In this document: positions 29,001-38,010 of the stretch, one piece after another
How the letters are laid out: each line of letters starts with the position of its first letter
Numbering within the stretch: position 1 is the stretch's first letter
Assembly (NCBI RefSeq): GCF_018736045.1
Contig: NZ_CP076132.1
Location: forward strand, 734,001 to 798,000
Direction: 5' to 3'
DNA length: 64,000 bases
Source: Flammeovirga yaeyamensis
GTDB taxonomy: Bacteria; Bacteroidota; Bacteroidia; Cytophagales; Flammeovirgaceae
Notes under the pieces: model-generated
Told to the model about the DNA's origin: nothing
Database searches by the model: none
Seen by the model: only the letters and a program-made list of their open reading frames with translations
Position numbers and translations under genes: made by a program

Positions 29001-29151
29001 TAGAAACTTATGGATCATCTACAGTAAGATTCCTCATATTGACCCAGAAACCAGTTTATTCCAATCGGCTAGTGATGCTTCTGGAGCTGTGGAAATGGGT
29101 AGTTTACCTTCTACGAGAAGTTTTGGTGGTAACTTAAAATTAGTATTCTAA
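26020..29151 (+). CDS. SusC/RagA family TonB-linked outer-membrane transporter (peptide locus)
   Basis: A 1043-residue outer-membrane receptor. The signal peptide ends near YSYAQ (about 23), followed by a regulatory-like beta domain (IITGTV to about 105), the plug with VTVLKGASAAALYGSRAANG (as VLKGASAAALYG and SRAANGAIIITT), and a barrel ending in GGNLKLVF. It is one base from its SusD partner, so the pair are expressed together. Unlike the first SusC, this operon carries a subtilase, which suggests that the imported ligand is a peptide, as for RagA of Porphyromonas. Substrate assignment is inference. Confidence 0.95.
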   Translation: MRLTKTLCFLLLSLITLTYSYAQDRIITGTVTDGVKPLPGVTIVVQGTRRGGVSDIDGNFKISLQPGDNKLEFNFIGMKSQVIEIGNRTSFNVAMEENTEELDEVIVTANAIEREKRTLGYAVTSVDGEEVDRVKSTNFLNSLSGKVPGVQISQASSNPGGSTRIVIRGTNSLSGGNQPLIVVDGIPVSNTNISTGSGIQGAFDAGNGAGEINPADIASVTVLKGASAAALYGSRAANGAIIITTKRGKAKEGPTVSLNSSVRFETPNRLPSFQNRYAQGFHGKYDKNSENGWGPIINGQVVPMYDYASDTSNLPESQWPLQTLAAYPDNVKDFYETGSLFINSVDVSSATEKGDYRLGFTSMNQKGIVPGAGLDRYTFAVNAGHKLNKVISSRVGMNYVQSQTRGSVSQGGNSPNVLTSIINGIPRTTPLERLQLVDGEQNPIGRFSNSPYWVAEKNGNDVNVNRFFGFGMLEAKATDWLTFRGRAGLDYRVDKRFTRSAKGTLGAINGSFTNDDMERTELTTSLMATIQKDFGEKFKLTAIIGHEYNSRVFKRNTLSASELSVSELYTPTNAKNTVSTTDFVEQRLLGMYGDISLTYNNYLTLNMTMRNDWSSTLPKDNRSYFYPSASLSFIFSEALNIHNDFFSYGKLRLSAAQVGNDTSPYQLDYYYYPRSSYFGQFGTTNNYPFNGQTAYAATNVIPPENLVPERQNSWEIGTELSFFNGKIGVDFTYYQIETKNQILAVPTPESTGYNTKRVNAGAVQNRGIELLLSFIPIQKKDFEWNSQINFTRNQNKVTELIEGLDKLQIASGFNGVSVQAVPGESLQLQGVGFKRADSGEILVDPNTGLRMQGDEETFGEIQPEFLLGFQNSFTYKGVTLNFLIDWNQGGKMISRTVGDLRFNGLAEETAVNREQSFVDRNAYIESGDGTVKPNDISVSHQDFWQAYSSSGIAEGSVFDKTYVKLREVSLAYTLPQSLVAKSGFIKSVAVGFEARNLWIIYSKIPHIDPETSLFQSASDASGAVEMGSLPSTRSFGGNLKLVF

Positions 29152-29152
29152 G

Positions 29153-30640
29153 ATGAAAAATAAACAAACCTATCATTATATCGTTGGTCTATCCTTATGC
29201 CTGACTTTTCTTTTCGGAGGTTGTGACAGCATCTTGGATATTAATAAAGACCCTTTTGCTGCTGGAGATGATCAGGTAGCAGAACAACCAGGGTTATTAA
29301 TGACAACCTGTATCACTGGTATTTCATCAGACAAAGTGATGGAAACCGATGTGTTTAACCGTTGGGCGCAACATTATGTTGGGGCAGGGGCTTCGGTGTT
29401 TTCAACATCAGATAATTTCTCTGTACCTACATTTCCACAAACCAATACTTGGTCTACATTTTATGTAAGTGCTTTAAAAAATGCATCAAGAGGTGAGTTA
29501 TTAGCGAATAGAAATGGAGAAGTAAATACTGCCGCTCAATTCAAAATAATTCAAGCCTTCTGTTTTTATCATCTTACTTTAATGTTTGAAGATATTCCAT
29601 TTTCAGAATCTTTAGATACAGATATTTTATTCCCCAATAGCGATACGCAAGAGATCGTTTTAAAAGGGATAGTGAGAATATTGGATGAGGCAATGGGGTC
29701 GATTAATGTAGGTGACCCGAATAAGATTTCTGGAGAAGATCTTTTATTCAGAGGGGATATGAATAAGTGGTTGTTGTTTGCCAATTCTATTAAAATTAAA
29801 ACTTTGATGGTCATCGCGGCTAAAGATTCTGGTTATGCTGGATCAAGATTAGAAGCAGCTTTTAATGCAGCCCACATTGAAAGCTTAGCAGATGAAGTAA
29901 AGTTGGATTATTATGATGATCTAACAAATGCCAATCAGTTTTATAAACTTCACTTTCAATTTGCTGGTGGACAAAGTTTATTTTTCTATGCTTCCAATCC
30001 ATTTATTGATTTATTAAGAGGATCAAATGATCCTAGAATTGATATATTTTATGATCGACCGGATGGGACATCTGATCAGGTACCTCATAGAGGGGTGGAT
30101 CCTGGATCAAGATCTGCGTTTACGGTGACTTCAGTATTGAGTTTGCATTACATTACGGCCACCTCTCCAGATTTTTGGATAACAGCAGCCGAGTTAAAGT
30201 TTATGAGAGCTGAAGCGATTTTGAATGGTTGGATCAATGGTACAACTGTAGATGCGAATGATTATTATAGAGAAGGCATCTTGTTAAATGTAGTTCATCT
30301 CAATTCATTATCAACAGTACAAGCATCTGGAAAAGGAGTAACAGTTCAAGGGTTTGAAAACTACAACAATTCTCTTCCAGATTTACAAAACTTATCAACA
30401 GCTAATGCATTAACAGCTGTGCATCAACAAGGATATATAGAAACTTTTAAAAGAGGAATAGATGCATGGACTTATGTTCGAAGAACAGGATACCCATCCA
30501 ACCGTCCACTTCCTGAAGATGCCACCTTATCCAATCATATTACAAGGTTGCCTTATTCACCTAGTGAAATAAGTTCAAATCCTAATAACCCGAGTCAGAA
30601 AGCATTGGATGCCCCAATGTGGTTTATGAGCTCTAACTAA
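29153..30640 (+). CDS. SusD/RagB-like_2 outer-membrane lipoprotein
   Basis: A 495-residue lipoprotein with the lipobox cysteine at 24 (FGGCDSILDIN, then NKDP, the opening of the SusD-like_2 group). The helical body includes FKIIQAFCFYHLTLMFEDIPFSE (as QAFCFYHLTLMFEDIPFSE) and, near the C-terminus, FKRGIDAWTYVRRTGYP, both characteristic. It forms the surface lid of the preceding SusC. The gap to susC is 1 bp and to the next gene 8 bp. The ligand is not known; the protease two genes on points to peptides. Confidence 0.92.
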   Translation: MKNKQTYHYIVGLSLCLTFLFGGCDSILDINKDPFAAGDDQVAEQPGLLMTTCITGISSDKVMETDVFNRWAQHYVGAGASVFSTSDNFSVPTFPQTNTWSTFYVSALKNASRGELLANRNGEVNTAAQFKIIQAFCFYHLTLMFEDIPFSESLDTDILFPNSDTQEIVLKGIVRILDEAMGSINVGDPNKISGEDLLFRGDMNKWLLFANSIKIKTLMVIAAKDSGYAGSRLEAAFNAAHIESLADEVKLDYYDDLTNANQFYKLHFQFAGGQSLFFYASNPFIDLLRGSNDPRIDIFYDRPDGTSDQVPHRGVDPGSRSAFTVTSVLSLHYITATSPDFWITAAELKFMRAEAILNGWINGTTVDANDYYREGILLNVVHLNSLSTVQASGKGVTVQGFENYNNSLPDLQNLSTANALTAVHQQGYIETFKRGIDAWTYVRRTGYPSNRPLPEDATLSNHITRLPYSPSEISSNPNNPSQKALDAPMWFMSSN

Positions 30641-30648
30641 CAAATTGT

Positions 30649-31560
30649 ATGAGAAAATTAATTTATATCATCACTTTAGGTATAGCTTTCACCTTTCAAA
30701 GTTGCGAGTTATACGATACATATTCAGAAGAGCTGAATGCAGGGTTTTCGGGTTCTACAGTTTCATTTGAAACCGCAACAACTTCTCCTGACTCTGTGAG
30801 AGAAAATTCTATTCCTTTGAGTTTGGTAGTAGAAATGCCTTATGCTATTCAAACATCAAGAGGTGTGGAAGTAAAATATAGTTTTGCAGGAGATGCCGTT
30901 TTTGGAACCGATTTTACAGCAAAGGCTATCGAAAGAAATGAAGCCAATTCATCTGTTATTGTAGAGAAGTTTGCCACCGAAAATGGGGGGACTTTTATCA
31001 TAAAGAATAGAGAAAAAACGCAAGATGAATCGGGAGAACAGAGTTTTACCAATACAAGAAATACAGCTACGATCGAAGTTTCTCCATTGGTAGTTCAAGG
31101 AGTAGATAAACCTAATGGTAAATTCTTAAGTGTTATTCTCTCTTCAGCAAAAAATCTTGATGATAATTCTGAGGTAACTGTCGGACAAGGTGGAATAAAA
31201 AGAGAATATAATCTTCTTATTAGAGATATCCACTGTCCATCTGATTTAGATGGTACATATGCTGCAAGAATTACTAAAGATGAAGGAATTGTTGACGTCC
31301 CAGATGTAACCATAACCAAAACGGCAGATAGTGCCAACCCAGACAATATTTGGGGATTGTATGAGATATCAAATATCGCGGGTGATTTACAAGATATTCC
31401 TTTCCAAATTATCGATCAGTGTGGAGAGTTCTTGGGACCATCTGATGAATACATAACGATATCAGGTACGACCGCTTCTTCCGGAGAGATTAGCTTGGAT
31501 GTTTTGTTCTCTGATGGAATTACGACAAGACAATGGACATTATTCTTAACTAAAAAATAG
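30649..31560 (+). CDS. Surface lipoprotein, third member of the SusCD-protease operon
   Basis: A 303-residue lipoprotein of no family that I recognise with certainty. The signal MRKLIYIITLGIAFTFQSC gives a lipidated Cys19. About 35-160 resembles a Calx-beta-like or Ig-like fold (VSFETATTSPDSVREN, then strands), and the C-terminal half is beta-rich with several Asp/Gly turns and two cysteines (HCPSD, QCGEF). Position directly after SusD, with gaps of 8 and 5 bp, is where many loci encode a surface ligand-binding protein. A binding role for peptide or protein substrate is therefore likely but unproven. Confidence 0.6.
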   Translation: MRKLIYIITLGIAFTFQSCELYDTYSEELNAGFSGSTVSFETATTSPDSVRENSIPLSLVVEMPYAIQTSRGVEVKYSFAGDAVFGTDFTAKAIERNEANSSVIVEKFATENGGTFIIKNREKTQDESGEQSFTNTRNTATIEVSPLVVQGVDKPNGKFLSVILSSAKNLDDNSEVTVGQGGIKREYNLLIRDIHCPSDLDGTYAARITKDEGIVDVPDVTITKTADSANPDNIWGLYEISNIAGDLQDIPFQIIDQCGEFLGPSDEYITISGTTASSGEISLDVLFSDGITTRQWTLFLTKK

Positions 31561-31565
31561 ACATC

Positions 31566-34500
31566 ATGAGAAAAATTAATTTCATAATAGCAATACTTGG
31601 CTGTCTGTTTTTTATTCATAACGGATATGCTCAAAACATAAGACAAATTACAACACCTCAACCAAGGTTAATTACTGATAAGGAGTTTTCATCTCCTAAT
31701 AAGCTATTTGTTCGGTTGAAAAATCCAACAGACATTCAAATGGCTTATATGGATACTGATCAGGATGTATTTGTTGAAACTGAGAAAAGAAATCTATTCA
31801 GACAATTAACTGATGCTAGAATTGCTTCGGTGATAGAACCAATGAAAGTACTTAAAAATTCGGTATCAGATGTTCTACAGATTACACTTAATGATGGTGT
31901 CGATCTTAGACGTTTTATGCAAGAGTTAAGTGCTGATCCTAATGTATTGTATGTTGAGAATGTGCCTTTACCTCAAATTTACAGTGATCCCAACGACCCT
32001 TTAGCAGGATCTCAATATCATTTAAATTTGGTTGGAGCAATAGAGGCTTGGTCTAAGCTATCTGATAATGCTAATACTCCTCAAAATGATATTGTAGTAG
32101 CCATTGTTGATGATGGCGTATTAATCACTCATGAAGATTTAGCACCAAATATTTTCACGAACACAAAAGAGATTCCTAATAATGGTAAGGATGATGATTT
32201 AAACGGTTACGTAGATGATTACCAAGGATGGGATGCTTCCGGAGATGAATATATTAATGGTGATCCAAATCCAAATCCTCCATCAAACCAGGCAGATCGA
32301 TATACATTTTCACACGGAACTCACTGTGCAGGTATTTCAGCTGCAGCGACTAATAACAGTGTAGGTGGAGCTTCGGTTTCTAATAATAGAGTGAAAATCC
32401 TTGCAGTGAAAGCAACATCAGACGATACTCCAGATGCACGACTAATTACTCATGCTACAGAAGCTTTAATGTACGCCATTGAGATGAGAGCAAATGTGGT
32501 GAGTATGTCGTACGGTAGCTATTTCTATTCGGCTACAGTGGCGAGAATGATTCGTGAAGCTTCTGAAGAATATGGAATGTTTTTCGTTGCAGCCGCAGGT
32601 AATGATAACGTAAATCTACCAAGTTATCCTGCAGGTTATGACTACGTGATGGCCGTTGCCAATACTACAAGTAATGATGTGAAAGCACCTTCTTCACAAT
32701 ATGGACCATGGATTGATATTTCAGCCCCTGGTACGGACATTATCAGTACAGTAGCGGCAGATAATGGATCACTAGATGGAGATTATGCACCTTATACAGG
32801 AACCTCAATGGCTTGTCCTATGGTAGCCGGAGCAGCTGCATTTTTATTAACACAAGACTCAACGATTTCACCATTACAAATGTCGGCCTTATTAAAAGGT
32901 ACCGCCACAGATATTAACCCAAGAAACCCTAATTATCAAAATGCATTAGGGTCGGGTAGAATCAATATGAGTGCGGCGATGGATGCTTTATTATCCAATC
33001 GACCAATAGCAGCCTTCGATATATTATCAGATAATGGTATTATTAATCAAGATATCAAGTTTGTCAATTTATCTTATGCCACTGGAGCCACATATGAGTG
33101 GAACTTTGGGGATAGTCAAACTAGTACATCAGCTGCTGATACGATAGTTCATAACTACTCAGAAATACCTGAATTAGAATCTTATATCATCAGTTTGAAA
33201 GTTACTGATGCTGAAGGTAGATCAAATACATTTAGACGAGGATTGAGAATGACGGAAGGACCTCCATCAGGACCATCAAAAACACTTCCATTCTCTACAG
33301 ATTTCCTAGCAGATACAGGTGGTTTTGTGACTGAAACCGTATATCTCGATGGTGGGGATGGAGATGATGTATGGGAATGGTCAAGAGCTAGAGGAGATTT
33401 TATATCAAGTGGAGATTCTACGGTATGGGTAACTGCAGCACAAGGCGGAGTACCTAATCGATCGTATGCGGCGATTTTATATACGCCAACTTTTGATATG
33501 ACGGAAACAGGGAAGGAGTACAAGATCAACTTCACAAAGAGTATGGATATTACCTATTGTAATGCTCCTGCAGCATGTCAGATGCAATACACCGTAGACA
33601 ATGGTGGTACCTGGGAGTTACTTGGTGAAGCTAACGATGGTTTAGGTTTTGGTTGGTACAATAAATCTCCTGAAGATGCCTGTGCGATTCATCCTATCAT
33701 TTTTGAGAATCAAACAGGTTGGTTAGGCATTTATGAAAATGATTCTACCGCTTACAATGTATCTTTCTTGGCAGGAAATAATGTTCGTTTCCGATTTGTT
33801 TATCGTCATGAATCAGCTTTCCAAATTGAAGATACTGATGATGGGTTTATGATCAGAGATTTTGAAGTGACAAAAGAAGATCCATCAGCAGATTTTAATA
33901 TTACTTCTGATGTAGAGTACACAAATAGACCTGTTCGTTTTGTTTATAATTCAGGCGGGGCAACTTCATACAATTGGGATTTTGGTGATGGTACCACTTC
34001 AACAGAACAAAGTCCAACACACATTTATACAGATACTACAGGAGAATTTGAAGTAGAGCTATACATTAATGGAGATCAAATGATGAACCATAAGGATACT
34101 ATTCCAATTCTAGGTGTAAAAAGTGTTCCATTCGAGTTAGCAGATGGAGGAGATTTGGAGTCAGACGATCTTTTATTCTACTCATTAAATTTAGCTGGAA
34201 CCGATTTGGCAAAAGGAAATTCCACTATAGCTGGTAAATCGGGAACAACAAGTGGAAGTAATGCTTTTGTATTGGGAGCAGATACTGCGGGGTATAGAAT
34301 TCCAACAGGGTTCTATCTTTATACATCAGTATTTGATCTTCCGGCAAGTACCGACACAGAAAGTAATACACAACGTTTCTCATTTAATATTAAACATGAT
34401 ATTAAGGACTTAGTAGATGGAATGTTTGTTGAATTCTCCAACGATTTTGGCCGATCGTGGAGATTGCTTGGAGGGTATACAGACCCTGCTTGGCATAATG

Positions 34501-35240
34501 AATTGTCGTCGGAAGATTTCTGGGGAGGAGAAGATTTTCCAATTATTACAGGTTCTACAAACGACGAGTGGGTCACTAAATATATTCCATTGGCAGGGTT
34601 TGAAGGAGAACAAATAGCCATTCGTATGTTCTTTGTAGCCGCTAATCAAGATTCTTCTGGAGGAATTGGTTTAGCAATGGATGATTTTAGAGTAGTTGAT
34701 TATAATCCAAATGTAAACTCTCTTTCATTCGATTATTCATCTGATAAAACACAAGTCGGACTTAATTCACCAGTAGTGTTTACCAACCAATCAACTGCTG
34801 ATAGTACGTTAATCGGTTGGTTCTTTGGAGAAGAAGATGATGCGACACCGTCTGTTGTTTTTGGTGAAGGCCCACATGAAGTGGAATGGGCAACTGAAGG
34901 TCAAAAAGACATCGTTATGTTTGCTGTAGGTACTAATGTACAAAGGCAATTTGATGATGCTATCTTGGTAGATGCTTCCATCACCAATTTAGAAGATGAT
35001 CTCAGATCTCTTGGCCCAATAGTATATCCTAACCCGAACAATGGAAATATGCTTTATATAAGCTCTCCGGAAAAAATTAACCAAATTCATTTGATGAAAA
35101 CAACTGGTCAGTCGGTGTTATCATCAAATAATATGGAGGAATATAAAATGGATATTAGTGATCTATCTCCTGGATTGTATATCATTCAGATGGAAATGAA
35201 TAATGGAGAACGATTTACTAAGAAGTTCATCAAAAAATAA
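31566..35240 (+). CDS. T9SS-exported subtilisin-like serine protease with PKD domains
   Basis: A 1224-residue secreted protease. The signal peptide ends at about 23 (GYAQ) and a propeptide-like stretch follows. The S8 catalytic triad is complete: Asp182 (VAIVDDGV), His250 (SHGTH) and Ser414 (GTSMACPMVAG), with oxyanion Asn346 (AAAGNDN). PKD-like domains occur at about 480-565 (YEWNFGD) and 765-845 (YNWDFGDGTTS), separated by jelly-roll-like beta regions. The last about 75 residues, starting YPNPNNGN and ending FTKKFIKK, are a type A T9SS sorting domain. It would cleave protein at the cell surface or outside, feeding peptides to the SusCD pair of its operon. Confidence 0.93.
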   Translation: MRKINFIIAILGCLFFIHNGYAQNIRQITTPQPRLITDKEFSSPNKLFVRLKNPTDIQMAYMDTDQDVFVETEKRNLFRQLTDARIASVIEPMKVLKNSVSDVLQITLNDGVDLRRFMQELSADPNVLYVENVPLPQIYSDPNDPLAGSQYHLNLVGAIEAWSKLSDNANTPQNDIVVAIVDDGVLITHEDLAPNIFTNTKEIPNNGKDDDLNGYVDDYQGWDASGDEYINGDPNPNPPSNQADRYTFSHGTHCAGISAAATNNSVGGASVSNNRVKILAVKATSDDTPDARLITHATEALMYAIEMRANVVSMSYGSYFYSATVARMIREASEEYGMFFVAAAGNDNVNLPSYPAGYDYVMAVANTTSNDVKAPSSQYGPWIDISAPGTDIISTVAADNGSLDGDYAPYTGTSMACPMVAGAAAFLLTQDSTISPLQMSALLKGTATDINPRNPNYQNALGSGRINMSAAMDALLSNRPIAAFDILSDNGIINQDIKFVNLSYATGATYEWNFGDSQTSTSAADTIVHNYSEIPELESYIISLKVTDAEGRSNTFRRGLRMTEGPPSGPSKTLPFSTDFLADTGGFVTETVYLDGGDGDDVWEWSRARGDFISSGDSTVWVTAAQGGVPNRSYAAILYTPTFDMTETGKEYKINFTKSMDITYCNAPAACQMQYTVDNGGTWELLGEANDGLGFGWYNKSPEDACAIHPIIFENQTGWLGIYENDSTAYNVSFLAGNNVRFRFVYRHESAFQIEDTDDGFMIRDFEVTKEDPSADFNITSDVEYTNRPVRFVYNSGGATSYNWDFGDGTTSTEQSPTHIYTDTTGEFEVELYINGDQMMNHKDTIPILGVKSVPFELADGGDLESDDLLFYSLNLAGTDLAKGNSTIAGKSGTTSGSNAFVLGADTAGYRIPTGFYLYTSVFDLPASTDTESNTQRFSFNIKHDIKDLVDGMFVEFSNDFGRSWRLLGGYTDPAWHNELSSEDFWGGEDFPIITGSTNDEWVTKYIPLAGFEGEQIAIRMFFVAANQDSSGGIGLAMDDFRVVDYNPNVNSLSFDYSSDKTQVGLNSPVVFTNQSTADSTLIGWFFGEEDDATPSVVFGEGPHEVEWATEGQKDIVMFAVGTNVQRQFDDAILVDASITNLEDDLRSLGPIVYPNPNNGNMLYISSPEKINQIHLMKTTGQSVLSSNNMEEYKMDISDLSPGLYIIQMEMNNGERFTKKFIKK

Positions 35241-35254
35241 ACTATTTGATATGA

Positions 35255-35294
35255 AAAAGGGGCTGATTCTTCAAATGAAAAATCAGCCCCTTTT
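35255..35294. terminator. Bidirectional terminator between the protease and receptor genes
   Basis: Perfect 14-bp arms 35255-35268 and 35281-35294 (AAAAGGGGCTGATT and its complement) with a 12-nt loop. The A4/T4 ends serve both convergent genes, which stop at 35240 and 35309. Confidence 0.92.
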
Positions 35295-35308
35295 ACTTTA
35301 TAATTTGA

Positions 35309-37813
35309 TTAGAACTGTTTATCAAATTCTGTTTTCTTACCTTTCTTCTTAGGCTTAGCATTCATGGTGTAATTTACACTAAACTCTACGATAGGTCCAT
35401 ATCTGTAGTAAGTGGTTCTTTGATAGAAAGTATTCTCATTTGAGTTTCTATCCTTACCCGTAGTATCTAAACCTTTAATGTTCGATTGGAAGATGTCGTT
35501 TGCTCTACCAGTGAATGCCCAATTAGGCATGGTCGTAGGTTTATACACCAAAGCAATATTCGACATATAGAACAAGTCATTCTGACCTTGTGCAGTTACA
35601 GTTGCCGATTGAACATCGATATCAAACACAAAACTTAAAGTTTTAGAGAGTTCAGTATTTAGTGTCGATTTCAAGCTCCAGTTTAAGCTACTTTGATCAA
35701 TAGTTTGTCCATAAATTGAACCGTTGATTGCATAATGATACAATGAACCTCCCATAAATAATTTCACTCTTTTAGCAATATTGAAGTTCGAGTTCAATTC
35801 CAAACCTAACGATTGATCATCACCTGCATTAGTGTATGAACGCATTAAAACGTTTTCGCCTTCATTCACTACATTCACACGGAATACAGCATTTTCCACA
35901 CCTCTATAGAAAGCAGTTAAGCTAATGTTTTGGTTACCGATTTTCTTATCAAAAGTAACCTCAGCAAGGTTAACGAATTCTGGTTGAAGAGTTGGATCAC
36001 CTACTTCGTATACCTCAAAATGCCTTCTGTAAAGGAATGGTGCCATATTTTTTGTTGGAGGACGGTTGATACGTCTACTCGCACCAAAAATCAATCGGTT
36101 ATTTTCGTTAAACTCATAATCCAAGTTTAATGAAGGGAAGGCATTTAATTGTTGTACTACAAACTCATCTTGTTCAGGTACATCAACAATTGGGAAAACT
36201 TCGTAGTTACCTACAGTCATTACTTGGTCTGTATATTCTAAACGAAGTCCAGCTTTTAAATTCAATTTGCCAAAACTCGCCGAATAATCTACGTAACCTG
36301 CATAAATATTACGTTTTAAATCGTAGCTATTTGAATAAGGATGTTCTTCCCAAGCACCATTATTTAGGTTAAGCGTATCGTAATTATAATTACCCGACTG
36401 TGTTAAGAATTGAGGTTGTACACCAAAAGATACTGTTTGATTATCACTAATTGGCTTTTCGTAATCTAATGAAAAACGAATGGCATGTAGTGGTTGATCT
36501 GTAGTTTGAGTATAGTGCGTTAAGATCGTTTCTTGAGGAGTCTCTGTTCCTTTATCATAAACTTGGTTTTTATTATCCAAGTCGTCTCCCAAAATAGAGT
36601 GCTCATAAACTAACCCTAAGTTTAATTTTGATTTATCTTCAAATTGATGGAAGAAGTCTAGATTGGCAGTGTGGAAATCACCAAAACGATTATGGGTATT
36701 GGGGTTATAAATATATTCCTCAGCACCATCAATAATCTGTCCGTCTAGTCCTTTGTAATAGTTATGGTACACATAATTCGCTGTACGTTTGTTACTCTTG
36801 TGTCCATAGAAATAAGACGCTTTTAATGAAGTGTTATCATTAAAGTCGTAACCCACACCAGCATTAGCAGAATAGTTGACATGCCACTCTGGGCGATCAC
36901 CTGCCGCGTCCATGTGATAAGTACCCGTACGGTTGCCGAATTCATCTTTCTGAGTGATTTCAGATTCACCTTCACGACGTCCATCTACATTTCTACTTAA
37001 ATAGTTTGCACCAGCATTAAAAGTCCATTTATCTTTTTGATGAGTGATGTTGAAATTACCACCACCACGAACAGGTTCGGCTCCATCTCTCCAAGGAGAT
37101 CCACCAAGCATACCGCCAGCAGTTACAGAAGTACCTTCCAATTCAGATTTATTGACTGTGATGTTGATGATACCTGCCTTTCCTTGAGCATCGTATTTAG
37201 CTGAAGGGACAGTAATTACCTCAATGTTTTCAATAGAACCAGCAGAGATTTGAGATAACAAAGTAGAAGGATCTATTTGTGTAGGTTTACCATTAACGTA
37301 GACCATAAATCCTTGGGTGCCACGAACGGATACATCACCTTCCGGAGATACAGAAATCTGAGGAAGTTTATTCAACATATCAGTTGCAGTACCACTTCTT
37401 GCAGTTTCAAAATCAGAAGCTGCATATACTTTTCTGTCGATTTTTGTGGATACTGTTTCTTTTAAATCCTTTACTACAATTTCGTCTAACTGCTGAACAT
37501 TTGGAGCAAGGAAAACAGTACCAAGATTTAAATCATTCGATAAAGAAATTGATTTGGTTAGGGAGTGATACCCTACAAAAGAAACTTCAATGGTATAGTC
37601 TCCTTTCTTTACTTTATTCAATTCGAATTTACCATCGAAGTCAGAGCTTGTAAAGGTGATGATCTCTTGTTGTGCATCTAAAAGTTTTACAGATGCATAA
37701 GGAATGGTTTCTTGATTATCGTTATCAATGAGTTGCCCTGAAATCTGAAAATTTTGTGCAGATACTAGAGACACATTGATACATATCAAAATGAAAGATA
37801 AGATTTGTTTCAT
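35309..37813 (-). CDS. TonB-dependent receptor with outer-membrane beta-barrel (OMP_b-brl_3 type)
   Basis: An 834-residue outer-membrane protein. The signal ends at about 20 (LVSAQ), followed by a carboxypeptidase-regulatory-like domain (FQISGQLIDND, about 22-105), a plug (LNKLPQISVSPEGDVSVRGTQGFMVYVNGKPTQ region, seen as MLNKLPQISV and VNGKPTQ), and a barrel of about 600 residues. The C-terminus is Lys-rich (KPKKKGKKTEFDKQF) rather than the usual aromatic end, which is a known trait of this subgroup. The ligand is unknown. An AraC regulator lies 200 bp upstream in the same orientation, and a 7-bp inverted repeat (37851-37878) lies before the start. Confidence 0.88.
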   Translation of the reverse strand: MKQILSFILICINVSLVSAQNFQISGQLIDNDNQETIPYASVKLLDAQQEIITFTSSDFDGKFELNKVKKGDYTIEVSFVGYHSLTKSISLSNDLNLGTVFLAPNVQQLDEIVVKDLKETVSTKIDRKVYAASDFETARSGTATDMLNKLPQISVSPEGDVSVRGTQGFMVYVNGKPTQIDPSTLLSQISAGSIENIEVITVPSAKYDAQGKAGIINITVNKSELEGTSVTAGGMLGGSPWRDGAEPVRGGGNFNITHQKDKWTFNAGANYLSRNVDGRREGESEITQKDEFGNRTGTYHMDAAGDRPEWHVNYSANAGVGYDFNDNTSLKASYFYGHKSNKRTANYVYHNYYKGLDGQIIDGAEEYIYNPNTHNRFGDFHTANLDFFHQFEDKSKLNLGLVYEHSILGDDLDNKNQVYDKGTETPQETILTHYTQTTDQPLHAIRFSLDYEKPISDNQTVSFGVQPQFLTQSGNYNYDTLNLNNGAWEEHPYSNSYDLKRNIYAGYVDYSASFGKLNLKAGLRLEYTDQVMTVGNYEVFPIVDVPEQDEFVVQQLNAFPSLNLDYEFNENNRLIFGASRRINRPPTKNMAPFLYRRHFEVYEVGDPTLQPEFVNLAEVTFDKKIGNQNISLTAFYRGVENAVFRVNVVNEGENVLMRSYTNAGDDQSLGLELNSNFNIAKRVKLFMGGSLYHYAINGSIYGQTIDQSSLNWSLKSTLNTELSKTLSFVFDIDVQSATVTAQGQNDLFYMSNIALVYKPTTMPNWAFTGRANDIFQSNIKGLDTTGKDRNSNENTFYQRTTYYRYGPIVEFSVNYTMNAKPKKKGKKTEFDKQF

Positions 37814-37850
37814 TAGGTCTAGATTGTTTTTTTAATTGGTTTGAAGTTGG

Positions 37851-37878
37851 TGTAGATAAAAGTATAATTACATCTACA
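37851..37878. promoter_or_regulatory. Inverted repeat upstream of the TonB-dependent receptor
   Basis: TGTAGAT at 37851-37857 and ATCTACA at 37872-37878, separated by 14 bp, 38-65 bp before the receptor ATG. It could be the binding site of the adjacent AraC protein. Weak on its own. Confidence 0.35.
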
Positions 37879-38010
37879 TGTCACACAATACAAAGATGAT
37901 GGATGAGAAGAGTAGGTGAATGGTCTATTTGAAAAAATTCACCTTTATAAATGTACATTTTGAAAATATGGAGAGACGGGGAAAGTTGTAGGTATTGTTA
38001 TAAACGTATA

